A stretch of 64,000 nucleotides of DNA, taken from positions 11,427,507-11,491,506 of the forward strand of contig NC_067206.1 in the NCBI RefSeq assembly GCF_026262505.1. Reading direction: 5' to 3'. Numbering within the stretch: position 1 is the stretch's first letter; every line of letters begins with the position of its first letter. Below, piece after piece: positions 38,601 to 46,998 of the stretch. The position numbers and the translations under genes are program-made. The stretch is from Trichomonas vaginalis G3 (lineage: Eukaryota; Parabasalia; Trichomonadida; Trichomonadidae). The notes under the pieces were generated by a model. The model was not told where the DNA came from. It was given only the letters and a program-made list of their open reading frames with translations, and ran no database searches.

Positions 38601-38963
38601 CTTGAACCGGAAACTCAGGAAAGAGTCATGCAAACAATACGCGAAGACTCAAATACAAACTATGACAAAATCTTTCTAGGATATAGGTTACCTGAGATGG
38701 GCGACCAGAGCCCAAAGGCAAAAAGGACATGGGAAATTTACAACATACTAGGTGAACATGAGGCAAAGATGCAACAACTTGAAGCAGAGGGCAAGTTACC
38801 AAAAGCGACACCAAAGAAGAAGAGAAGAGTAGAACAAAGTGAAAGTAGTGAAGAAGTAACTTCATCTAGTGAAAGTAGTGGCAATGAAGGAAAAAGAAGA
38901 GTTAAAAACTCAGCCAGGAAGAAAGTAAAGCTTGGTCCACGTGGGTTCTATTATGACACATAA
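35697..38963 (+). CDS. Large coiled-coil Maverick protein with SV40-type NLS
   Basis: 1088 aa. An arginine/lysine-rich N-terminus (RKLRKNIRKRKRALKHP), long K/E coiled coils (about 90-330), a Pro/Gln/His-rich linker (about 380-460), a globular C-terminal half and a tail with PKKKRRVEQ near residue 1040, almost the classical SV40 nuclear localisation signal, then a serine/glutamate stretch. Its position just before the capsid gene and its size suggest a virion core or tegument-like protein that enters the nucleus. I recognise no named domain. The frame is intact. Confidence 0.6.
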   Translation: MPRKLRKNIRKRKRALKHPIVKLTPQQQLQQQIMNDPTMLQQMSSNPMLLNRVIGAQSGGLRAALLAKMAGYGGAADGTAYNPQSQMNLSSLKNQISDVKKSNIDIQKQIGENEKKLEYDRHTKKLNELNVEKKKKEEQLKELSTEEYAKKVSEKAAEVAKMEQDVINLKNHTTQYKVLKDEEIKQKALKTYMDSDEYKKEVEANVKAEKLLQLQNQTVQYENLAQESKNNDAAMQKAMKSAEYIKANNDWLDAQANAKAAQLIGSIRTKIQADEDSSNEALMNADFKNAFEALHSKVKLVNDFSSGKKLKSEGFDNELREVAQNMTKITDAATRQAVQSAYDAVRATVVESQEKELQQTKTDLVNAFLKTKSQVGHYAADGTYVPAGGTYIPPNPPREAPAPGLPKTFTSSHGHRHRHAPKPAQQPPPQPAQQPTVQNPAQQQPQTEQGHKRSREQGNQDFLKMLKEDYGYPDTLDFSDRYKEAIRKFKEGNTDPNLFSFMAQHQMGYNFKPGKYKLAKGYDLIAYHPNDMTEFTSRYLVSELNDNSTLFMKRVKNRDGTKEERFMSPDDLDRELVKNGLGIYEMPADEVQETPQEEVQIQPDMEEIVQQQQLEEPEGNEQVPPLETNFTELDEDLEQPKNLDPQQDYEVNMESFQESKKNSAGIVEEYRKMFADIQKTPTPDENIQHRMEVLKENVHKYNNPFYLRPYNVQSLAELGENKRLNFNKTYRNETLFKVHSEPNQDGNKPTFVSADYGTTMRWGHKANPDRWFINLQPQFQEVVDAMEVNGEPDIAGIFSAALMPLKDMKDADILDQYEMNMADGNITPDVLEHLSQRTTQNHRDGIFGEEFRKKVREGEGREPIVHDLANESLQNVIKTYFADNEPRRDEYLRKLKWAVPNEMLVLKNMFLDKIKPTTEINDARLKHWVKAFPFTKDIIGNMERKPEWLQKHIFGNELIPYGQALFEELEPETQERVMQTIREDSNTNYDKIFLGYRLPEMGDQSPKAKRTWEIYNILGEHEAKMQQLEAEGKLPKATPKKKRRVEQSESSEEVTSSSESSGNEGKRRVKNSARKKVKLGPRGFYYDT

Positions 38964-38995
38964 ATCCAACTATTCTATATTTTTACCCATATGAA

Positions 38996-40603
38996 ATGTA
39001 CGCCGCTCAGAATATAACGCCAACAGTTTTGGATGCCATGAACGGAAATGTTTCCGAATGGTATAACGAATGCGACAATGCCATTAGAAGGTCAGAAATA
39101 GTTCCTGGAACTTACGAATATACAACTGCTGTTTCTTATGGAAATGTAGGTGAGTTTGGTGAAGGTTCTTCAACAACAGTAGATATTGCATGCGACAGGT
39201 TTCACATTATTTCTATTGACAACTCATTCTTATACGTGGAACAAGACATTGAAATAAAACCTTCTGCCAAGTTGTCTGACAAGAAAGGTTGCAATGGAAT
39301 TTTCTATGTCGGATACCAATATGCTCCAGAAGTTTTCATGGGATATAAGATATATTCTAACTCTGACTTAGTTCAAACAGTAACATGGGCAAACTATGAA
39401 TGGTTCGCTTTGAGAAACTCAGTACAACCACAAGCTAGAGAACAAACAGACCAGTATGCAACTATTGAGAAAATAAGAAGACTTGACCCTAACGTTCCAG
39501 GAGTTTATGTTAACCTTTCTGGACAAACTGCAGCAGCAGTAACCAAAGTAAAACTGAAACTTAGAGTTCCTTTGTCATCTTTCCTCATCTTCAGGTTTTT
39601 AAGATACTTGCCAAACTGGGCAGGAAAAATTTCTATCGAACTTACTCCAAGCAAAAATAACTTAGTCATTGCACCAACACAAGACCCATTCACTATTACA
39701 GACGTAGAGGGAACAAATAAAACGTCATTCGCCGACTTTTGCAAAGACAAAGTTGACTTAGACTTTGGTTTCTCAAACCTCAACACTGAAGTAAACTATT
39801 ATTTCAATGCTGCTGGAACTGCTTGGGACCCAGTTAAGTTCACATGCGAAAAGTTTGAATGCAAGAGAATAGAAAGCAGACTTGCAGTCTATATGTTGGA
39901 CCCAGATATTTCAAATGCTTTAGCTGCCAAATATATTGCAGTTCCACTTATGTTCCCTATACACCAAATATCTGTCAAAGACTTTGCAGGTGAAGTTGGA
40001 AACCAAAGTGCTGACCCAGGTGCAAGAACAGATATTGCCTTAACAACTGCAATGAAACATGCAGATACTCTGTTTGTTCTTTTCAGACGAACTATAAATG
40101 ACTATTCTTGTTTCTACAACCCTGGTATTAAATATCATATAAACATAGATGGCAAATATTATCCAAGAGAAGAATATTCTACAGTTGAGGATATGAGGTC
40201 ATACAACTTGACATTAGATGCTATGAACTTTAACAACAACTTCACAACAACCATTAACCCTGAAATGCAAAGTTCTATTATGCCATATGTGAAAGTATGG
40301 ACCCATACAGGAAGTCAAAAAACTCAATATACAAATGGAGACCGTTCAAACTTTTGGCTTGGCATTCCATTTGCTGACTCAGAAGACTTTATGGGTGGTA
40401 TTTCAACTGTTGGTACAGTTCAAATACAATATACTGGTGACAGAGACGGTCCAGATGAATTGAAAGCAAAGAAGTTTACAAAACCAATAGCACTTTTCAC
40501 GGAAGATGCTCTTTTGAAGATTCGTTCGATGAAACCTGCTGGGGCTCCTCAGATTGGCATAACGACAGCTTCCATCGAGCAGATTTTGGCAGCAGGTCAG
40601 TAA
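38996..40603 (+). CDS. Major capsid protein (double jelly-roll), Maverick 2
   Basis: 535 aa, the usual length for Polinton/virophage capsid proteins. Two successive beta-rich halves are visible: residues ~60-270 (KLKLRVPLSSFLIFRFL, WAGKISIEL) and ~280-500 (VPLMFPIHQISV, FVLFRRTINDYSCF, NIDGKYYPREEY). The Y-rich loop before the second barrel fits the family. It would form the icosahedral shell. It follows the long coiled-coil gene by 32 bp and precedes the SCCG and penton candidates. The frame looks whole. Confidence 0.7.
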   Translation: MYAAQNITPTVLDAMNGNVSEWYNECDNAIRRSEIVPGTYEYTTAVSYGNVGEFGEGSSTTVDIACDRFHIISIDNSFLYVEQDIEIKPSAKLSDKKGCNGIFYVGYQYAPEVFMGYKIYSNSDLVQTVTWANYEWFALRNSVQPQAREQTDQYATIEKIRRLDPNVPGVYVNLSGQTAAAVTKVKLKLRVPLSSFLIFRFLRYLPNWAGKISIELTPSKNNLVIAPTQDPFTITDVEGTNKTSFADFCKDKVDLDFGFSNLNTEVNYYFNAAGTAWDPVKFTCEKFECKRIESRLAVYMLDPDISNALAAKYIAVPLMFPIHQISVKDFAGEVGNQSADPGARTDIALTTAMKHADTLFVLFRRTINDYSCFYNPGIKYHINIDGKYYPREEYSTVEDMRSYNLTLDAMNFNNNFTTTINPEMQSSIMPYVKVWTHTGSQKTQYTNGDRSNFWLGIPFADSEDFMGGISTVGTVQIQYTGDRDGPDELKAKKFTKPIALFTEDALLKIRSMKPAGAPQIGITTASIEQILAAGQ

Positions 40604-40683
40604 GTTGTTCTTGAACTGACTTCTCTCCGTCAAATATTGACAGTACGCCAGTTTTGACATAATATTGTATTATAAACTTACCT

Positions 40684-40917
40684 TTAGAAATATCTGTAAG
40701 TTTTTGAAGTTATATTTTTGTCTGCTTCAAGAACTTTCACCATTTCAGTTATACCAACTTTCTTTGCTTTATGAAAATATTTTGGTTCAGCAAAGACTGC
40801 TATTCTATAACATTTACCATTGTTTGTATAAAGAACTATTCTGTCAATGTATTTGTATTGTTTGTGTGTGTAAACTTTGTTCTGCTTCAATTCGAAGAGA
40901 TATCCGAATACGTCCAT
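40684..40917 (-). CDS. Small hypothetical protein on the opposite strand
   Basis: 77 aa, starting MDVFGYLFELKQNKVYTHKQ. Alternating strands and basic residues suggest a small beta-barrel or winged domain. It starts 18 bp from the oppositely oriented SCCG gene, sharing a compact divergent promoter. No family recognised. Confidence 0.5.
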   Translation of the reverse strand: MDVFGYLFELKQNKVYTHKQYKYIDRIVLYTNNGKCYRIAVFAEPKYFHKAKKVGITEMVKVLEADKNITSKTYRYF

Positions 40918-40935
40918 CTTTTTATTCTAAGTAAA
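40918..40935. promoter_or_regulatory. 18-bp divergent promoter
   Basis: CTTTTTATTCTAAGTAAA lies between two start codons pointing apart. Nearly the same 18-bp sequence is at 56451-56468, also between divergent starts. Confidence 0.6.
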
Positions 40936-41517
40936 ATGTCATTTCCGAAAAATAGAAGCGTAAGTGTTTCAAAAGGTTTAATGGCGGTGGCAGATGTGAA
41001 GTTAAATTCACCAACTCAAACAAACAGTCAAAGTGTTATTGTCAATGTCAAAGACAGAGATGTTGAAGTGGGGAAACCATACGAGGACGAAGATGGTATA
41101 ACAATTGTTCCTGTAAAAGAACAACCAACATATCCTGAAGTTAGCAGAGACTTAAGTTCTGTTGCAGATATTCGAAACGACTACCAACAACTGAAAGACA
41201 AACTTCAAACTCAGGAGAAGATTTGTCAAGCTTTAAGTATAATGTTAAACTTGGTCGAACACAACCCTGTAAAAGTGAACTCATATGTCATTGCACCTCA
41301 TGAAGTTTTGAAAGAACTATTGAAACTTTTGACAGAGGCAGACGATATAAACATCAAAGAAATAGAACCCGACGTTAGTTGCTGTGGTGTTTCATATAAT
41401 GTCATTGACAAGATATACGTTATGAAAGGAGGTGAAACGTTGAACTTAAAATATAGTTTCCCAGACGTCATAAAAATATTTGACGACCACAACATTTCAT
41501 TAAAATTTATTTGCTAA
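40936..41517 (+). CDS. SCCG-motif Maverick protein (copy 2)
   Basis: 193 aa from MSFPKNRSVSVSKG; an earlier in-frame start overlaps the divergent gene and is unlikely. A disordered N-terminus, a helical middle (DYQQLKDKLQTQEKICQALS) and a C-terminal domain with DVSCCG, KIYVMKGGETLNL and a last helix. The C-terminal domain matches the Maverick 1 protein at 16476-17175. Unknown family; conserved across both elements, hence likely a core morphogenesis component. Confidence 0.65.
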   Translation: MSFPKNRSVSVSKGLMAVADVKLNSPTQTNSQSVIVNVKDRDVEVGKPYEDEDGITIVPVKEQPTYPEVSRDLSSVADIRNDYQQLKDKLQTQEKICQALSIMLNLVEHNPVKVNSYVIAPHEVLKELLKLLTEADDINIKEIEPDVSCCGVSYNVIDKIYVMKGGETLNLKYSFPDVIKIFDDHNISLKFIC

Positions 41518-41523
41518 GTAAAA

Positions 41524-41754
41524 ATGTCAAAACTTCTTGAAAGATGTTTGAAGAAAAATAATATAGACTTTATTTCATGTAAAGGACTTTACACACTTTT
41601 GAACGATATGAAAGACCCTGTTTTGTTTGTTCGTGTAGACAAAGGAAAGTTCTATGTCTTTACAAAATATTTGAACTTCTTAGACAGAGAACTTCAAGAA
41701 ACGCCATGTGAAAGTTTAGATGAAGTTCTTCTCCACTTTCAGAAAAACTTTTAA
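41524..41754 (+). CDS. Small hypothetical 76-aa protein
   Basis: Begins MSKLLERCLKKNNIDFISC just 6 bp after the SCCG gene, with AAGTAAAA before the ATG, and ends 10 bp before the penton candidate. Compact spacing supports co-transcription. No domain recognised. Confidence 0.5.
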   Translation: MSKLLERCLKKNNIDFISCKGLYTLLNDMKDPVLFVRVDKGKFYVFTKYLNFLDRELQETPCESLDEVLLHFQKNF

Positions 41755-41764
41755 ATATATATAA

Positions 41765-42553
41765 ATGGCAGAAGATACAATGGTTTATACTATTACGACT
41801 AAAAACCCTGAGTCATATAATTCTATAACAACAAACTTACAAAGTCCTCAAGGACGATATTGTAAACTAACTTTAAACACAATGACGACTAAAGCTTGTT
41901 TTGCTCTTTTGACACCAGAAGATTTTATTGTTGTGAATGGTAAAAAATACTCCTTTGAAGATACTTACTCAGATATACCACCAACAGGTTTTGTTGACTT
42001 ATTTAATACTTTAAGGACGAGTGTAACATGTGCTGCAACTAGAGCAGGTTTCATTATGTTTGGATGTCCGACTGAGTTTACTATAAACAATATGAGCTAT
42101 AATACAAAACTTATATCTGGTTTTTACTACCAACAGTTTCCTATAACAGGAAAAGGTGTCATACAAGGAATGTCTGTTCCATTGACTTTAAGTACACCTA
42201 TTTTATATATTGTTTCAAACTTAGGTTCAAAGTGTTATTCGAATGTCGACAGAAACTACTATGACCAAAAGATACTTATGCGTATAAATAACACATTCTC
42301 TGCTGGTTTGCCTATTGTTCATTCGAATGCAGAGTTTTCAGCTTTGGTAAACTCAAACACTTTAGCAAACATAAACTTAACCTTAGTTGACGCAAACTTT
42401 GTTCCTGTAAAACTTTTATGTCCTATGTATTTGTCAATGACAGCAGAAAGTTTCGAATTGGAAGATGCAACTGGTGAAAGTATTGTATTACAAGAACAAC
42501 TTCAACAACAAATAGCTCAAGAACAACAAATGCAACAAATAGCTCAAGAATAA
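41765..42553 (+). CDS. Putative penton/minor capsid protein (Maverick 2)
   Basis: 262 aa. The mid and C-terminal parts show PILYIVSNLGSKCYSN, LMRINNTFSAGLPIVHSN and NINLTLVDANFVPVKL, the order of strands and loops typical of single jelly-roll penton proteins of Polintons and virophages (Y-x-x-SNL, then a G-x-x-I-x-H/Y-x-N loop, then a final INL-L-D strand). A glutamine-rich tail (QEQLQQQIAQEQQMQQ) ends the protein. It would form the fivefold vertices. The frame is intact. Confidence 0.55.
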   Translation: MAEDTMVYTITTKNPESYNSITTNLQSPQGRYCKLTLNTMTTKACFALLTPEDFIVVNGKKYSFEDTYSDIPPTGFVDLFNTLRTSVTCAATRAGFIMFGCPTEFTINNMSYNTKLISGFYYQQFPITGKGVIQGMSVPLTLSTPILYIVSNLGSKCYSNVDRNYYDQKILMRINNTFSAGLPIVHSNAEFSALVNSNTLANINLTLVDANFVPVKLLCPMYLSMTAESFELEDATGESIVLQEQLQQQIAQEQQMQQIAQE

Positions 42554-42582
42554 AAAAAAATATTTTTTTTATTTTTATAAAA

Positions 42583-43818
42583 ATGTACAGAATAGATGTT
42601 TCAGATTTTTATGACTTCCAAACATTCAGAAATATGTGTCCATTTCGAGACTATAACAAAGCAGTCGAGAATTTGAAACGTTTAGTCATTTATGTCGACT
42701 CTGCCCCAGAATTTTATGTTATGAAAGAATGGGATGTAGTCTTTAACAAACCAAGAGCAACAATAGTTTCAGAACAAGAATGTAGACAGAAACTTAAGAA
42801 AATAAAATTCGTACAAGTTGGCATGAAGATGTTAGATGCTTGGGATATCTTATTGTCAAAGTTAGAAGATTTTTCAGTTCGTGGTATAAAGTTTTATACA
42901 CCTTCTCCAAACTTCTATTCTATCTTCACTGGATATAAATATGAACAAGTAGAATGGAAAGAAAATATTATAGAAGCTTGGTTAGACCATGTCAAAGAAA
43001 TTATATGCAATGGAAACGAAAGAGTCTATGAGTATATCTTATGTTGGTTTGCAAACATCTTACAACATCCAAGTGCTAAAAATGAAACTGCTCTCATTAT
43101 AATTGGAAAACAAGGAACAGGTAAGAACACATTCTTTACAGATATCTTATGCAAACTGTTAGAGGGCTATTCGAATCCGAATATGACAAACTTAGAAAAC
43201 ATCTGCGGTAAATTTAACTCTTCAATAGAGAATATGAAACTTATAGTATGTAACGAACTTCAAAGTATAGATACAACAAAAGTTTTGAACTCAGATGCTT
43301 TGAAGAGTCTTATAACAGACAAAGTTGGAGTTGTTGAAAGAAAATATAAAGACCAAAGAGTTTGTGAAAATGTTGCAAATTTCATTATGGTTTCAAACAA
43401 TGCTGTTCCGATGAAGTTAGAAAGTTCTGACAGAAGATATGTAGTTGTCAGAACGTCAGAAGCTCATATGCAAGATACAGAATATTTTGACGCTTTGTCA
43501 GAAACTTTGACATCTGACTTTTACAACCACTTGTTCTCATATTTTATGACATTAGATATTTCAAAGTTCAATCCAAGACAAATTCCACATACCGAAGAGA
43601 GACAAACATTGTTAGAAGCAAACAAGAGTGTATATGAACTGTTCATAGATGAAACCGACTTTGAGTGTTTAGATGAAAGGTCATTGTACGATTCGTATAA
43701 ACAATATTGTCAAGAGTATGGTTATATGACAGCATCTAAACGAACATTCTTGGCAAATGTCAAAAGTCTTTTAGACGTACAGAATGGTGTATATACAAAG
43801 AAAAATTTTTCTGAGTAA
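42583..43818 (+). CDS. SF3 (D5-like) helicase
   Basis: 411 aa. Walker A GKQGTGKN (about 175-182), MKLIVCNEL Walker B-like (about 220-228), sensor NVANFIMVSNN (about 263-273) and DRRYVVVRT after it. Closely parallels the C-terminal part of the Maverick 1 primase-helicase, but no primase domain precedes it, so it must rely on another primase or primer. The start follows TTTTTTTATTTTTATAAAAATG, the same box as before the 52857 gene. The frame is intact. Confidence 0.85.
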   Translation: MYRIDVSDFYDFQTFRNMCPFRDYNKAVENLKRLVIYVDSAPEFYVMKEWDVVFNKPRATIVSEQECRQKLKKIKFVQVGMKMLDAWDILLSKLEDFSVRGIKFYTPSPNFYSIFTGYKYEQVEWKENIIEAWLDHVKEIICNGNERVYEYILCWFANILQHPSAKNETALIIIGKQGTGKNTFFTDILCKLLEGYSNPNMTNLENICGKFNSSIENMKLIVCNELQSIDTTKVLNSDALKSLITDKVGVVERKYKDQRVCENVANFIMVSNNAVPMKLESSDRRYVVVRTSEAHMQDTEYFDALSETLTSDFYNHLFSYFMTLDISKFNPRQIPHTEERQTLLEANKSVYELFIDETDFECLDERSLYDSYKQYCQEYGYMTASKRTFLANVKSLLDVQNGVYTKKNFSE

Positions 43819-43855
43819 ATTTAAAAAAAAATATTTTTTTTATCCGATAGAAAAG

Positions 43856-44278
43856 ATGACAAAATTCATCTCAGTAAACAAGTACATGTCAGGACTTAAA
43901 GAAGAACTAGACCCATTCACATATTTGAATGTTTACTTCTACCATTTTGAAAAGTCTACATTCAGCAAAGTTTGGAACATCGAACCAGTTAAGTTTGCTA
44001 TTGTGACTAAAAATGGTGCGAAATTTGAAGACTTAGACATAGAAGGTTTGTTAACAGTCAAAGAAAGTTTTGACAGAAGGTTCTCAAACCTTAAAGAAGG
44101 CAAAGCATACAAACTTGTTATACCTTATGAACCAAAGAAAGCAGACGACTATGAATATTATGAGTCTAAAGTTGTAGAAGTTCAAGGTAAATTGGGTAAA
44201 AAGATTTTAGAGTCTAAGCCAGTGTTTGCTCCTAAAGAGGAAGAGAACATTGACATTGGACCCAGAAATGTTCTCTAA
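43856..44278 (+). CDS. Hypothetical 140-aa Maverick protein
   Basis: From MTKFISVNKYMSGLKEEL; an upstream in-frame start lies inside the helicase gene and is unlikely. Beta-rich first 110 residues, then an acidic tail (PKEEENIDIG). It could be a small ssDNA-binding-type fold given its place after the helicase, but no motif proves this. Confidence 0.5.
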   Translation: MTKFISVNKYMSGLKEELDPFTYLNVYFYHFEKSTFSKVWNIEPVKFAIVTKNGAKFEDLDIEGLLTVKESFDRRFSNLKEGKAYKLVIPYEPKKADDYEYYESKVVEVQGKLGKKILESKPVFAPKEEENIDIGPRNVL

Positions 44279-44294
44279 AAATAAAATTTTATTT

Positions 44295-44748
44295 TTACAT
44301 GTCAAATTTCTTCTTCTCTGGCTCTGGTTCAGGTTCTTTCTTCTCTTCTTCTACTTTCTTTTCTTCTTTTTCTCTCTTCTTCTTTTCTGGTGGAGTTATG
44401 TCAAACTTCTCAGAACCATATTTTTGTAAAAGTTCTTTGTCCTTTAATAGCTCTTCTATTCTGTTTTCTATTTCATCTTCAAGAACAGCGCATGTGTCTT
44501 CTTTGCATTCTAAGAAGTTTTGTTGGACTTCATCTCTCCAAGAGGCGTCATCTCTGTCAACAAGTCTGTCATTGACAAATTTTAAGACTTCTCTGCTTAA
44601 TGTTTTATGGTTCTTGTCATATTCCCAGAAACAGAAACTTTAGAACAAATTCACCTTTCTTGTTTACACTATGTAAGATTTTATGGTCGACAGATGTTTT
44701 GCTGTCGAAAAGTTTATCTCGAATATAGATAGCGAAATCGCTAGACAT
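44295..44748 (-). pseudogene. Acidic/lysine-rich hypothetical region
   Basis: On the minus strand, starting MSSDFAIYIRDKLFDSKTS and ending in repeated E/K and PEPEPE blocks before KFDM. The plus-strand F/S-rich frame across it is its shadow. It lies opposite to, and at its start end near, the ATPase region. In more than one frame. No family recognised. Confidence 0.4.
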
Positions 44749-44784
44749 TTTCAAAAAGATAAAAATTTTAATTTTTCTAAAAAT

Positions 44785-45663
44785 ATGTTAGAAAAAAAGT
44801 TTGCTGACATTGACAAAAAATTTGAGAATGTTTTAAACAAGAACAAGGTGAAATTAGAAAATGCTCAGATAAAACCCATACATGACAAGTTCTTATTTGC
44901 TCAGAATGTATAACAGGTCTAATTGCACCGCCTGGGTCGGGTAAGACTTTCACTTATCTTAAAATGGCTGCACAACAACAAGAACTAGATGAGAAGAACC
45001 CATTCTATGAGTTAGTTGTTATTTGTAGTACTTCTGGTCAATTTGACCAAACCGTCAATTCGTTCAAAGATATTATAAAGAAGTCTAAGTATAGTATGTA
45101 TAAAAGACTCTGAGTTGTTAGATTGGATAAAGAAGTACCAAAGAAGAGTTTTGAAGTACAATGCTATAAATGAGTATGTCAATTCGAAGTTTAAAGACCC
45201 AAATGAGGAAATTGCAGAGAATATTAGAGAAGAAAACACTTCAGAAACAAACAGAAAGAGATAGAATACATTTCGAAGAGAATTGCAATCTTACGATTGG
45301 AAGACTTACCCTCACAGATGTCTTCTTATCTTAGATGATTTCGCCTCTCATCCTTTGTTAAAGAATAGAGAACAAGACATGTGTCGAATTCTTAAGAAGC
45401 TCAGACACTTTAACATTTCAGTTGTCATTTGTGTACAGACAGCAAAGAGTTTAAGTAAGGATGTAAAGAGAATACTTACTGACATTGTACTTTTCCCCGG
45501 ATTGTCCGAAGACGATTTCATGGAACTTATGAAAGAGTCCATGGCAGGTAAGTTTGACAGACATGAACTATGGGAGAAGTACAAAGTCATACAAGACCCT
45601 CATACTTCTTTCAGAATTCATATCTACGCGAACAAAGTTCAAATTGTAAAAAGTCAAGCGTAA
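44785..45663 (+). pseudogene. Genome-packaging ATPase region, Maverick 2
   Basis: Recognisable pieces: PPGSGKT Walker A near 44935-44950, Walker B in CLLILDDFASHP, and NISVVICVQTAKSL (sensor-like). This is the FtsK/HerA-type A32-like packaging ATPase order. C-terminal residues end KVQIVKSQA. Start probably at MLEKKFADIDKKF. The region is in pieces; the Maverick 1 counterpart is at 18197-19010. Confidence 0.8.
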
Positions 45664-46093
45664 AAAATGTAAGTGTTTTAGTCTTAGTCTGTTGTGGTGC
45701 TGGGGCTTTCGGTTCTTCTGGCTTTGGAATGGACTCGGTTGGTGGTACGTCGGACATTCGTTTGTGTCCTGTCGGAAGGAAGGACTCGGAATGCCAGAAG
45801 GAAGGACTCGGAATGCCAGAAGGAAAAACTTTTTCTGTCGGAAGGAAAAACTTTTTCTGAAGTTCGACCAAAAAGTTCTCAATTTTCGAAAATTTGAATG
45901 GTTTACGGACGAACAACAGGAAATTTTTTTCCAGTTGTCGGGAAATTTTTTTCCAGTTGTCGGGAAATTTTTTTCTTGTCGGAAGGAAGGACTCGGAATG
46001 CCAGAAGGAAGAACTCGGAATGCCAGAAGGATTTGACAAGACAATTTACCTTATAGAGCTACCTGAGCCATCTGAAGTCAAGCGTAAAAAATA
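45654..46093. repeat. Minisatellite insertion between direct repeats
   Basis: AAGTCAAGCGTAAAAAAT occurs at both edges (near 45654 and 46076). Between them lie tandem GGAAGGACTCGGAATGCCAG units and TTTTTTTCCAGTTGTCGGGAAA units. The minus strand near 45759 also carries an ATG followed by SDVPPTESIPKPEEPKAPAP, a proline-rich N-terminus. GGTGGTACGTCGGACATT marks the left part and recurs next to the minisatellite at 49580. Confidence 0.75.
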
Positions 46094-46103
46094 AATGGTT
46101 CAT

Positions 46104-46910
46104 TTACTCTACTTGTTTGAAGTTGTCAAAATACTCTGTTATTTTTTCCTTTAACAATGGCAAATCTTCTTTGAAGGTAAGTATTGTACAACCTTTAATA
46201 TCATAGTGTGTTTGAGGTAAAGTATCTTGAACTATTTGTTTCACATCTTCATTCGGTGTCATTGAAATCGGTAAGTTTTCGCGATAGAACCAATTTCTGT
46301 TAGATTTGTAAATCTTAGCAAGGTCGTAAAAGCTTTTGTTGTTTCTTCTGACTAAATGCAACATAACCATATCTCTGTCTTCTTCATTTTCCATCTCTTC
46401 AGTATAAATCATATACTTATAGTTCTTTTCCTTTCCTTTTGGTACCGAACGTGGTATTCTTTTCTGAAGGCTTTTGTCTTTTGCTTCAAGCTTGTTCTCT
46501 AGCTCTTCACGTTCTTGTCTATGAATTTCATCTAACATCATGAAAATATAACAAGCGTAACGAGGTGAAGCCCACATTGCAACAGCATTTACAAGAAGTC
46601 TATGTACATACCAGCCTCTCAAACCATTTAGCAAATTTTTACGATTTTCGTACGGAATCTCGACCCGCGGTTTTCCTCGGGTCGCAAACATATGAGGAAA
46701 TTCTTCTAAAAGTTCTTTTGTCTGTTGGTTTTCAAACCAATGATGTGCTTGCTTTGTAGAACGAAGAGCATTCAAAATACTTTGCATTTGGTACATATCG
46801 TCTTTGACCGAACGAATGAGACGTAACTGTTTGTTATACTGTATGTACTCGTATTCTTCACTTATGGCTTCATGAACGATAGCAGTTGTTGTGTTCTCTG
46901 TTGTTGTCAT
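46104..46910 (-). CDS. KilA-N protein with C-terminal extension (Maverick 2)
   Basis: About 268 aa from MTTTENTT; the in-frame ATG at 46928 lies in the conserved leader. Residues ~30-150 match KilA-N: YENRKNLLNGLRGWYVHRLL and NAVAMWASPRYACYIFMMLDE. A charged linker (EELENKLEAKDKSLQKR) and a C-terminal domain follow, in the manner of KilA-N proteins of large DNA viruses with an extra C-terminal domain. Probably a DNA-binding regulator. It shares the leader with the next gene and with the Maverick 1 KilA-N gene. Confidence 0.75.
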   Translation of the reverse strand: MTTTENTTTAIVHEAISEEYEYIQYNKQLRLIRSVKDDMYQMQSILNALRSTKQAHHWFENQQTKELLEEFPHMFATRGKPRVEIPYENRKNLLNGLRGWYVHRLLVNAVAMWASPRYACYIFMMLDEIHRQEREELENKLEAKDKSLQKRIPRSVPKGKEKNYKYMIYTEEMENEEDRDMVMLHLVRRNNKSFYDLAKIYKSNRNWFYRENLPISMTPNEDVKQIVQDTLPQTHYDIKGCTILTFKEDLPLLKEKITEYFDNFKQVE

Positions 46911-46940
46911 ATCTGTCTTTACATACAAAATAAAAAAAAT
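46911..46940 (-). promoter_or_regulatory. KilA-N gene leader/promoter (Maverick 2, first)
   Basis: TTATTTTGTATGTAAAGACA before the ATG on the gene strand, as at 13511-13545 and 47611-47640. Confidence 0.6.
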
Positions 46941-46998
46941 ATTTTATAAAAAATTAGCGTTATTTTCTTACTTTCACAAAAGACCAAAAATAAACGCT

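Noticed and set aside
44299-44643. Phe/Ser-rich plus-strand frame
   Set aside because: Shadow of the Lys/Glu-rich minus-strand region.
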